64,000 nucleotides of DNA, from positions 8,014,024-8,078,023 of the forward strand of contig NC_036457.1 of NCBI RefSeq assembly GCF_002775205.1, given 5' to 3'. The position numbers and the translations under genes were made by a program. The stretch is from Xiphophorus maculatus (Eukaryota > Chordata > Actinopteri > Cyprinodontiformes > Poeciliidae). Positions 25,066 to 35,305 of this stretch are shown here, in pieces. How positions within the stretch are numbered: position 1 is the first letter of the stretch; each line of letters starts with the position of its first letter. The notes beneath the pieces are model-generated. The model saw only the letters and a list, made by a program, of their open reading frames with translations, was not told where the DNA came from and made no database searches.

Positions 25066-28000
25066 TCATGAGTCACAGCAGTTCTGACCCAACATGAGAT
25101 GCGTAAACTCCAGCAGTCTTTTCTGGGTGACTTCATAGATGATGTCTGAAACAGACACACAAGATGAACATCTTTAAAACGCATTTTGCTCAGTAATGCT
25201 CTTGCTACTCTTCCAGGAGCTGTGTAATGTTTAGTAACTACCAGTAGATGGCACTAGATGAAAGTATTATAACTTTATGCAACTTTTTAAATATTTTGGT
25301 GACACATAGATGGGACTAGTAAAATGATTTTTGTCCATTAGTTCTAAGGAGGCACGTAACTGTGGCTGTTTCTGAATAATTACATTTCTTTGCAAAATTA
25401 TTCATACTCCCTTGAACACTAGAGCAGGGCAAGTTACTTGATTGCAAAATAAAAGAAAAGAAAAACACAAGAACACATGAAAGTTTTCAAATCTTGCCCA
25501 AGATGTTCCTGAAAACCTCTGAAGACTTCACAAAACATGACAACGGATGCTAAATAATAGAGTGGGCTGAACATTTCAAGTGTAAATAATTTACCATGCT
25601 TCTTTTTTAGAATAACACATCTGAAGCAATTGATGAAGCTGTGATAAAGTAAAAGGTTGAAAACAATAAAAGGATTCAGAGTATCTTACTGTCCAGCACT
25701 TCTCTTGCTGCATATCTCTTGTCTAATTGGTTGTTGACCTCAGCAATGAGCCATGGGAGGAAATTCACTGAAATATCTGCAAAAATAACACCAGAAACAT
25801 ATATTTTTTTAAAAAAAACATGCAATGGAAAAGCCTCCACGCAGGCACTCATAGAGCACCAACGCCCCCTTTTGGTAGAACAATGAAAGCTGAAGAGGCT
25901 CGCCTTTCTCCACAGGGTCATAGAAGTAGCCGTGGTTTCTGAGAGCGGTGAAGACTGCAGGGATTAGTCCAGCCAAGTACTGCTGGCTGAACACCCGGGC
26001 GGCGATCTTCTCTGCGGTTTCCTCCTCCTTCTTTAGCACTTCCTTCTGCTGGGCAACTCTGCGCTCCTGGAATCAAAAGGAAAATGTTTTTTTATATTTC
26101 TGTGTGTGTGTGCAAAAAATACCCCCCTCCCCCCACACACACATATATATAAAAAAGAGATTTCTAAGAAAAGCGCCAATCAGATTAGATTTGATGAGTC
26201 TCCTTAACAACAGCAAGCCCATCAAACCAAAACCACAGATCACACCACAAAACATAAAAATAGCTCTTATAAAGTTACAACTACTGATTGAATAATAAGT
26301 ATAAACTATTGCCCATGCAACTTTATGATAATAAATAATCCATTAAATGAAATGAAAATGAAGGTAAGAGTGTTGAATGCTTAATAATGGTAGCTGCTTG
26401 TTCTCGTACTTTCTCCTCTCGGTAGCGTCTCTCCTGCTCCTCCAGACGCTGCACCTCTGCCAGCTCGTTGTTTCGGAGCTCTTGGAAGACCCTCTGCTGG
26501 GTCCGCAGGCAGGCCAGCTCCTCCTCCTCCATCACTTCCAGCAGGGACTGTTCAATCGTCTTTCCAACCAGAACCTCCAACACAGGCTGCACCTCCAGGT
26601 CAAAGTCAAACAGCTGCAGAGGATGCATATATTTAGATGATGCATTGTTTGCTTTACCCTGTAGTCACTGTTTGTCTGTCAATATGTACACATTATCTTT
26701 ATTGTATTTCTGCTGAAAATACTCACATCCCCCTCCTCTATCTGTGTTTCAACATCTACCCCAGATTTGGCAGGAACGAAGAGCGGAGTCGATGGTTTAT
26801 CCAGGAAATCGTCGGTCTGACAATCCATCTCACTAACTTGAATGATATTGCTCAGCTCCTCAAGGAAAGAGTCTGGAAATAACAGAGACAGTAGTTTGTT
26901 TACAGGGTTCAAAAGTACATTGGAAAACGATTTTAGCTAAAGTGCTTCACCTGTTTGCACATCAACATGTTGTCTGCCCTCTATAGCTTCAGGAGTCTTG
27001 GTTTTTAACTGATCCTTGGCCTGCTTTCGAGCAATAGCTCTCCTTCTGTATGCCTGCTGTCTTTGCTGCATACCAGGGTCTGAATGATTATTCTGTAGAA
27101 ATTGGGGGATACAAGATCATTCAAAATTCAAGAATACTTTATTTATTCCAAAAGGAGATTCAATTAAAAAATAATAATGATGACAAAAATGTAGAAAAAG
27201 AGGGTAACATAGATGTTTCATCCATACTTTTGAAATGACCTGCTGGCCTTGGAGATTTCCTCTGACGACCCGACGATCATACATAATGTTTCCATACTGC
27301 AGCTGGCTCCTATTTTGGCAATGAAAGAGGTGCAATAAAATCTTCAGCAGTTTAACTTTGTCATCCTGGTTGTTCAGAGAGACAAACTGATCCTGAGTAA
27401 TGTTATATTTAGATACAGAAGGAGTGTTAGAAATGCTTTTTCAGACATTTCGTTCGATGACTGTGAAAAACATTACTAGAGTGCAGTGAATCCCAATTTC
27501 ACTTTTTTGTACCTTTGGTTTTTGTCAGATTTAGATGTTATTTTTCTTTGATGAGTTCGAAGGAAAACTCAACTTTATAAAAGAATAAAGATGAGTTTAT
27601 TCTTTTATAAGTTACAGCCAAGTGTGATTAAGACCTGACCTGTATAATAAAGAAGTCTCATTAAACAGGGGGCCCTGAATATTATTCTCGAGCATAAAAC
27701 CCAGACAAAGAATGTCTGGTCATCAGCTTACCTGGCTTAGGCAGCAGGAGCATGATTTAAAGTACGCAGCAAGTTTACCTCTGAATAGCTCGTAAAACAA
27801 AAGAAATGCTTTACATTAAAGCATTTTCATTTAGAAATGGGAATTTCATTATCAGACAGTGAAATTACAGTTAAAATATGCAGGTTAAAGAGGTACTTTC
27901 TTATTTAAATGTCAAGTAATACCATAGAAAAAGAAAAAGAAACCAAAATTGGACTACTATTTGTACTGACTTGTCTGACTACTGTAAAACCAGTGGATTT

Positions 28001-28468
28001 CATACTTTCTAGTTGTTGTCCTACAGTGAAAGTGAAGGACTTTTTTACTTAAAAATCCTTTATTTAAAACATAAAAACATTAAACAATGGCAGACATAGA
28101 CAATAACTTGATAACATAAATGGATTTAACTTTATTTTTCTTAAGCTATTTTGACTCATCTTTAAATTACAGAAACATGCATGGAGTAGTCAGATTCTTT
28201 TTTAATGTATTTTAAATCCTAAAAATAATTTCAAGACCTTGTATTTTATGGCCCACAGTGAGGACCCGACCCCACGCTTCGGAACCACTATGCAAAATTA
28301 CACTGCTAGTCTGGACCTGAGAGCTCATACAACTACTATGTAATAACAGTAACAATCTTGCAGCTTTATCGTTTTAGCTAAACAGTTTAAAAAAGAAACG
28401 TACGGGTCGGGCAGATCTCTGTATTTGCGGATCTCCACAGGTTTGGGGTGACTTGAGTAGGTGTACAT
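25066..28468 (-). CDS. rsph3: Radial spoke head protein 3 (complete, eight coding exons)
   Basis: RSPH3 is the stalk scaffold of axonemal radial spokes and an A-kinase anchoring protein in motile cilia. Exons: 28468-28404, 27309-27228, 27092-26951, 26872-26727, 26613-26410, 26066-25904, 25776-25690, 25145-25066 (TGA at 25068-25066). Phases join without a break, giving 322 aa. Conserved blocks: YGNIMYDRRVVRG (about residues 27-39), MDCQTDDFLDKPSTPLF, FDFDLEVQPVLEVLVGK, TIEQSLLEVMEEEELACL (the amphipathic-helix region, about 164-180), RLEEQERRYREEK (coiled coil), GYFYDPVEK and FLPWLIAEV. Human RSPH3 has a longer N-terminus as I recall. The intron after exon 6 begins with GC instead of GT. The only in-frame ATG after an upstream stop (TAG, 28597-28595) is at 28468 (MYTYSSHPKP), with G at -3, so I chose it. 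A farther upstream coding exon cannot be excluded. Confidence 0.94.
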
Positions 28469-28610
28469 CCCGTTTGGTTCTCTGGGGCAGTACAGACGGA
28501 AAGCAATGGATCGGAAGCCGCTCCGAACTTTATTTACCGAGATACAGTTCAAATTGGCGCTGACACTTGGCGAGTAAAGTCGTCTGTTTGGAAGCTAACA
28601 AGTGCGCAAC

Positions 28611-28657
28611 GGTTGTAGCAACCGTATCCAGGAAGAAAACCAAGCGGACGTTACGTC
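28611..28657. promoter_or_regulatory. rsph3 promoter: X-box-like motif and CRE-like site
   Basis: On the minus strand, GGTTGCTACAACC (28623-28611) resembles the RFX X-box: the left half GTTGCT matches 5 of 6 consensus positions, and the motif is a short inverted repeat. About 30 bp further upstream is TGACGTAA (28657-28650), a CRE-like octamer. Both are 140-190 bp upstream of the chosen ATG, where X-boxes of ciliary genes usually sit. Confidence 0.5.
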
Positions 28658-28719
28658 ACTTCCATTCAACACCAACATTTTTACGAGTTGGCTAATTATA
28701 ACGCTTAAACCTATTTTAA

Positions 28720-28740
28720 TTTTTTTTTTTTTTTTTTTTT
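28720..28740. repeat. Poly-T tract (21 nt)
   Basis: An uninterrupted run of T just upstream of the rsph3 promoter motifs. Confidence 0.9.
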
Positions 28741-30639
28741 GCCTACCTTTTTGCTGATAACTAGGAATATTATTTATGTGCCGATCAAGTTAATTCAATT
28801 GCGTCATGTTTTTAAAAACGCCCAACTAAAAATAAAACATCAAACTTTTAAGGATGTAATAGTTTTTCAAATGTCAGAAATAGGATAGGAAAATAAAATA
28901 AATATGGATCTTTTCAGTTTGTACCCAATTATCAAAAGTTCAGAAAATACAAATCTGATAGAGCGTCCACAGAAAAAGTATAACTAACAGAATTGTGCCT
29001 AATAGGCATATAAAACACAGAAACAAATTATTTATGAACACTTATGGCTGGCTGTGTTGTCACTATAGGAACTCAAATTAACATGTTTGCGTTACATTCT
29101 TCTTTCTATCATCAGTACTTGGACTTTCACAGCAGCTTATATGTTTCTTGTTATTTGCAGACTATTTTTGCCTTGTTGAAAACAAAAAAAAGATCTCAAC
29201 TTCCTGTGGTTCAGGTCTACGGAGCCCGTCTCAAAGCTAATAAAGACACAGGTAGTGCAGGAAAAAAAAAGTTCTGAGTATAACCTTTTGAAGCAAAGAC
29301 CACATCCTGCATAAAAAGCCAATAGGTGAAAAGTCATCCTCCTATTGTTGCACACCTACACTTTCCCTAAACTATAAACATAAAAAGTGTTACTAGAAAA
29401 GCTCTAATTCAGTCTGGACACTATCTCATTATCTTGATGGTTACATCGTGATAACACCGAATATCTACGTACAGAGGCCTTTGGGAACAGGCAGTGTGTG
29501 CAACATCGACTGCTCAGCGTGCATGTGGGGTTCACAGGCAAAGCGTGACTGCACTCTTGAAAACAGATTTGTTTTGCTCCCTGCCAACAACAAGCTGCGG
29601 CCAGCATGAGGTGTTTAGTAAAGACCTGAAACGCAGCTGAACACGGCGCCGAACCACAGGCAGCATTCTCAGCCCTACGTACAGAAAAGACTGAAAGTGT
29701 CAGAGAAAAGTAGGACAGCGACCAGCCCTAAGCTGCGTGCAGGAGCAAAAAAGGTCACAGCTTTGTGAGAGTGACGTCAGAGGTGGACCTATCAATTATT
29801 TCATCTACATCTTGGTTTTTCTCGACAGAACTGTCAAAAATAATTTTTCTAATACTGCTATTACATAACGTAGCCCCCACCACAATATTTATTCACAATG
29901 TGGAGCTAAATATAGCTGCAGCAGCATATGCTTCTTTGTATAATGAGCATCCACTCATTCGAGGGATTTGTGTGCTTTGAGGAGCTGGGCTTTGCATCCC
30001 TTAGTGCACAATGCATTGTTCATGCCTCAGTGGTCCCAAATCATTACGCTTTATTAAAATGAGCAAACGGCCAGGCTTTGCCACTGTATTAGCCTGTTCT
30101 CGTTAGCCAGAGCCGCAATATTATGTAACCAGCAGGGCAAGCTTCCACACGTTCACCCATTGTTTTGGGGGGCGCTTTGAGTCTGAGGTTCTCCTCACAC
30201 CACCTAAACGTTTAAACTCTCCGCTCACTCTTCAAACACAGACAGGAAGTTTCCAGGTTGACGTCAACAAGAGAGTTATCACATTTTAGAACAATGGGTC
30301 TTATCTTGGACAGTGAAGAATTGAAGTGTTACACATGGGCGTAAAAATATAATCTGTGGAAAAAAAATGGTTGCTGAAACCTTGCAAAAGGTGCATCTTT
30401 TGTAGAAGCAGGAAAACAGAGAGGCTCCATTGTTTAAACTTTGCCACTTATTCAATTATTACTCTGTTTTATAGTCCCCAGTCAGAAATCAAAAACCTGC
30501 AGGGCATTTAAAATACATTTGTCCCCTTGCAGATTCTTTCTGTTTTGGTTTTCTGCTCACATTTAAATAATTTGAGAAATTTTCATCAAAATATAAGCTA
30601 GGTCAATACAAAATGTGAAATTATAATGTAATGTTTTAA

Positions 30640-30960
30640 GCAAACAAATCTGCGTGTATGTGGAAAAGTAATTGCCTCCAGCATTTGTGATGACTGGCAA
30701 TGAGTCTTTTGCATCAATGTGGAGGAATTTCCATCCACCCTTCTGCGTAGAATTGTTTTATTTCAGAAATGTTTAACAATTTTAAAGCATAAATGGCTGA
30801 AAGACATGTCTTACCATCCAAACCTTGTTTTAGTCTAGACTTTGACTAGACCATTCCAAAACCTTTATTAAGTTTTTTCTTCTTCAGTCATTTAGAGATA
30901 GACTTGCATCCACATCCACCACTATGTTTAACATCATGATAGTTCATAAACAGTATTTAT
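30640..30960 (-). mobile_element. Relic of a Tc1-like DNA transposon
   Basis: Segments such as GGAAAAGTAATTGCCTCC, GGCAATGAGTCTTTTGCATC, GTGGAGGAATTTCC and GACTTTGACTAGACCATTCC are recognisable from a transposon family common in fish. There are deletions and no open transposase frame. Confidence 0.55.
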
Positions 30961-32064
30961 GAAATACTGTTACATTTATGCCACATTTAACTGTAAGCTA
31001 CATTTCATCATGTGTAATTTTAAGAATGAAATCAGAACAAGCATAACTGAAAACAGACGAGAAACAGGATGGGGTGGAGTAACAGGGTGGAGTAGCAGGG
31101 TGGAGTTACTGGTCATGTTAATGCAGGAATCTGTGAGAGGACAAATTAAAGTGTTGAGCCTAAATACTGAGGGATGAGTGGAGGATGACACTAATATATT
31201 ACTCCAACTGAAACTTACAGATCTTTACACTTTCTTTGATTCTTCATCTTAGCTGACATCACCAAGAAGTAGCAAGAATACAACCTCTTTGCAAACAAGC
31301 CACTTTGGAAATATTTTTTGATAAAACATTCACCAAGCAGAAATGATCATTCAATCAAGCAAGGGAGGCGCTGCAGGGAGAAAATATAATTATTTCCAAG
31401 AGTAAAAAATGCAGATGATGTGCTGCTCTTTTTATGATATGGTCTGTTTGCTTCACAACATTTCTATTGCAACACAGCATAAGAAATCTGCCAGTCTTTG
31501 TGCCCCAATTATCTTCGTCAACACCGTGTCCCCGTTTATTTTGCTGAACCCAGACTTCACATGAGCGCTGTCGCTGCAATATTTACTGCAGGACATGTTC
31601 ACACTGCTGATTATTGAGCAGCTCATCATGCTGAGCACTCGCGACACAGTGTGTATTTCTCCTGCCTTCATTATCGACAAGCGGTCACAGTAAGCTGAGC
31701 TGTGACAAAGCTCGCTGTCAAGAGCTGCTGGACATGGTCATTATGGCTGCCACATCAAAGGTAGCCTGTTAATAAACACGTGCTCATTGAGTCACATTGA
31801 GAGGAGCAAAGGATAAAATATTAAAATGCAGAACAAAAATACGGGTCGATTTTCGATTGTCAGGTCGATTCAACTGTTTTTCATAAGCAAAAGATAAAAA
31901 GAAATAATCCAAATGTCCACAAATGTGATAAAACAGCAACTTAAAAATACAAGAGATAAAGATACACTTGCTGTCCGTTTTATTAGACACATCTGTTCAA
32001 TTGCTTTTGAATCAGCCAATCACCTGGCTTAATAAATAATCACCTCAACATGTATTTAGGCATT

Positions 32065-32480
32065 TGGGGCCTTTCTTTGTGAAGCTTGCATGTTCTCACC
32101 TTGCATGTGTGGGTTCTGTCTGGGTACTCTGACTTCCTCCCACATCCCAAAAACATGACGGTTGGGTTAAGTCAACACTCAAAATTGCCCTTAGGTATGA
32201 GTACACTGAAAAAAAACGACTGCATTTCCAACTTTAAAAAAAATGCGTTAATTGGTCACACACGTAATCAAATTAAATTTATCCAGGTTAATTTAATACG
32301 TTTGTTTAGTCATCAATGTAAACAAACATAAAGTAAATTTGTGTTCATTGTAACCAATGAACACTATATTTTTTTAATTTGGAGTTCCATTCTCTTTTTT
32401 CAGTGTGTTTTGCATGGTTCATTGACCTGTGTTGTCCTGTTGGACTGGCGACTTGTTCAACCCGCCACTGAGCCTCCTCA
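32065..32480 (+). mobile_element. 3' tail of an L2-like LINE, interrupted by a MITE
   Basis: TTGCATGTTCTCACCTTGCA, CTTCCTCCCACATCCCAAAA and, after the interruption, GCATGGTTCATTGACCTGTG and GACTGGCGACTTG follow the order of the common fish LINE/SINE tail. The two halves are separated by an inserted element at 32203-32406. Confidence 0.65.
32203..32406. mobile_element. Small MITE nested in the LINE tail
   Basis: About 204 bp bounded by the inverted ends ACACTGAAAAAA (32203-32214) and TTTTTTCAGTGT (32395-32406), with AT-rich, partly self-complementary content. It splits the LINE tail. Confidence 0.6.
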
Positions 32481-33039
32481 GAACAACAGCTAACTGTTTT
32501 ATTACGTTATATCAATATTTCAGACAAGCAGTTAGTGATCATAACCTCAAACTAAGATCCCATAGGTGTTAGTACACCATAAGAGCTTAGATTGATCAGA
32601 TCTAAAGTCATGTAAAAGGCATTATGAAAAGCCTTGGTGGATGTAACTACTGCTGTGCAAAGGGTCTCCAAGATGTGTTTCACTGCAATGTCATGCTAAG
32701 TTGCCAGGGTAACTACTACTAGCAATACAAGCTGATGAGAATATATTTCTCTCCATTCTAATGTTTAGAAGTTCAGATAGTTACTTATAAGCGGATCAGC
32801 CATATTTAATCTGAAGAGATATTTACTCTGATGTTGGCTGCACATGAAGTGTGCAGCCAACATCACACATGAAGTTCTTGGAAAAATACTGGCTTAATCA
32901 ACTTGGAAGCCAGAAATCCCAGCTTCTGAGGACAAACTGAATCTGTCACATTCACAAAATAAGTCACCACCCGAAAAAGGTCACACACTCTAATATTTAG
33001 GTTTGATTACAGGACACATATGATGTGGCATTGTTTTGA

Positions 33040-33720
33040 AAAGATTCTGCAATGTCACAAAATTTATTTCTCTTGCATTGATGACGGCAGAGTCTGACTG
33101 CTGCACAAAGCCTTCTCCAGCATATTCCAAAGATTCTTAATGGAGGGTCTGGACTCTGTGGTGACTGATCCATGTGTGAAAATTATGTCTCATGCTCCCT
33201 GAATCACTTGTTTATAATTTGAGCGTGATGAATTCTGGCATCGTCATCTTGGGATTTGTCTGTGTCATCAGGGTCATTGAGTATGTTGATAGCGAGCTGA
33301 CCTCATTCTTGAACACGTATTGTTGCTGAACCGAGACCTGACCAACTACAGCAACCCCTGATCAGCCCTCACTAGGCATGATGGGTAGTCACTTCACCCA
33401 CCTCTCTTCTTACCCTGGAACTCTGGGTAAATCTGCACTCATCAGACCGCATGACCTTCTTCCATTGCTCCAGAGTCCAATCTTTATGCTTAAATTAAAG
33501 CCTTTCCTCCCTGTTATTTAAATAGTCACAAACACAATCATTCTGAATTTTCTTCCGGCCACATTTCCTCCTGAAAGATGATGGGTCCTCACAATCCTTC
33601 CAGTTTTTAATAATGCATTGGACAGCTCTTAACCCAGTTTTAGTAGTTTCTGCAATCTCTACAGATGTTTTCTCATGTGAAATATTTCATGAGTTTGTTT
33701 TGTCTGTCTGAATCTCTAGC
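33040..33720 (-). mobile_element. Decayed Tc1-like transposase gene, minus strand
   Basis: The reverse strand matches a widespread fish Tc1-like element in order. Plus-strand landmarks are AAGATTCTTAATGGAGGGTC, GGCATCGTCATCTTGGGAT, CAACTACAGCAACCCCTGATC, CTCATCAGACCGCATGACCT, CTTCCATTGCTCCAGAGTCC and GCATTGGACAGCTCTTAACC. Internal deletions and many stops make it a pseudogene. It lies in the rsph3-tagap gap. Confidence 0.75.
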
Positions 33721-34643
33721 ATCATGTGAACCATTATTGTCGATGTTTAGAGTTTGGAAACAGTCCATTATCTAACCACAAGTTATTTGTGGCGAAGATC
33801 ATCAAGATTCATCGCAGATGCACAAACATGTTGACTTAAGACTTTTCATGTTTGCTTTTTAATAATTCAGGTGTGCATGTTTAAATAGAGACATATGATT
33901 CATATTGTGACCTTTCTGAGGATTGTTTTAAACTTGTAATGACTTCCGTTGTCAATGCTGCAACTCATGATGCTTTTTCCAGTGGCATTTATCATTTCTT
34001 AAAACAAGATCTCTAGTTTCTGTCTACAGTACATTGGTTTTCTCAAATTCAAAGTGTGATCAAACATGTTAAATGAAGGTCTAAGATGAAGATTGTGTGA
34101 ATTTACTTGGCAATGTTTGACTTTTACGATGCGTAATATGTCGAAAGATCTTCCTCTTTCAATTATTATCGAATATTTTTTGTACTAGTTTGTTATTTTA
34201 ACACCCAGGTTAAACCGTTTTCAAAGGCCTGCTCTTTCTCAATCAGATGCAACAATGCAATGAATTAAATCAACTTCTTAAGGAAAGAAAGTTGTGTAAA
34301 ATGTTTTAGAAAGGAAGGAAGAAGCGGTGGCATCAGCCCATCGCACCGTCACAGAGAAGAGGAACAGCAATTCGCAGAAAAACCAAATCCGTCCATGTGA
34401 CGCTGTCTGGTTTCTATCAGTTTTAGCATGCGGCGTCTGACAGAACATGCTGTTCTCTCAATAAGGTTGGCTGCTGTTATTATGCAACACATCGAGTAAA
34501 AGGAAGTGGAGCCCAGCAAGTTATTTGCTCTGTTTTCTCATTAATTCTGCTGCTAATGAGCTTAGGATGCAACAATTGAGGACTCCGTTTATTTCAATCA
34601 AAGACTTACAAAAAGAGCTCTTAAAAAGACAGCCAAGACTTAC

Positions 34644-34649
34644 TTTATT
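34644..34649 (-). terminator. Candidate polyadenylation signal of tagap
   Basis: AATAAA on the minus strand about 660 nt beyond the tagap stop, in a TTTTATTT-rich patch (34644-34676) that offers several overlapping signals. Confidence 0.4.
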
Positions 34650-34755
34650 TTTCATATTTTATTTTTATTTTATTTTCTCACATAGTCATCTAGAACCATT
34701 TATATTATTTGGGTTTTACAGATAGCAAACATTTGTATCTGCTGGTGTGTAAATC

Positions 34756-35149
34756 TATTTACAATTTAGCACACAAATAGGAAAAGCATAACTAATCGTA
34801 ATTAAAAGTGCTTTAGTGTAGTGGAAGAGGAAGACCGTGAAAAGTGAAGTGCATTCACAAAAAGCAAAACAAGAAAGAAAAATGAACTGTGCTCGATGTC
34901 ATATGTTGCACATAAAACACACGAAACATAGAAACTCATAGCATATTTCGTCCACAGACAGCTGTGTTCATAGCTTCTTGGTGATAGACTAGATATCTAT
35001 CATGGTAACTACATATAATGTAATATTTGTACTTTAATAGTACTACTGAGGATGTGCATCTTCACATTAGGCACATCACTGACATTCATTCAAACAAAAA
35101 GATGAAAAATAAACTTTTCTGTACAAAAACAGCTGCAAGCATATTTACA
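34756..35149 (-). promoter_or_regulatory. Two Pumilio-type motifs in the predicted tagap 3' UTR
   Basis: TGTAAATA (the PUF consensus UGUANAUA) occurs on the minus strand at 35149-35142 and 34763-34756, both in the predicted tagap 3' UTR. Motif match only. Confidence 0.35.
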
Positions 35150-35305
35150 ATGCATAGAACAGTTCCAAACATGCTGCCATCATTGGAAGTCCAACTATAC
35201 AAAAACTGTGACTAAATCTGGGACAGAAAGAAATTAACTCTTTGCTTTAGCTTCACTCAATTTCAACTAAATTATTTCTACTTTAGAGGAACTTTTTTAG
35301 TATTT

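Larger units (their letters stand above)
28741..34640. other. Intergenic: rsph3 5' end to tagap 3' end
   Basis: There is no credible gene here. A GC-richer part (about 29400-30290) contains two perfect CRE octamers (29772-29779, 30259-30266) and an ETS-like AGGAAGT. The rest holds transposon relics at about 30640-30960 and 33040-33720, a LINE tail with a nested MITE (32065-32480), a short GGGTGGAGT-type tandem repeat (31073-31110) and a 16-bp-stem hairpin (32829-32865). Confidence 0.65.

Noticed and set aside
26377..26716. Plus-strand ORFs opposite rsph3 exon 5
   Set aside because: Antisense shadows of the conserved rsph3 coding exon.
33040..33720. Functional transposase gene
   Set aside because: Many stops and deletions in every frame; only a relic remains.
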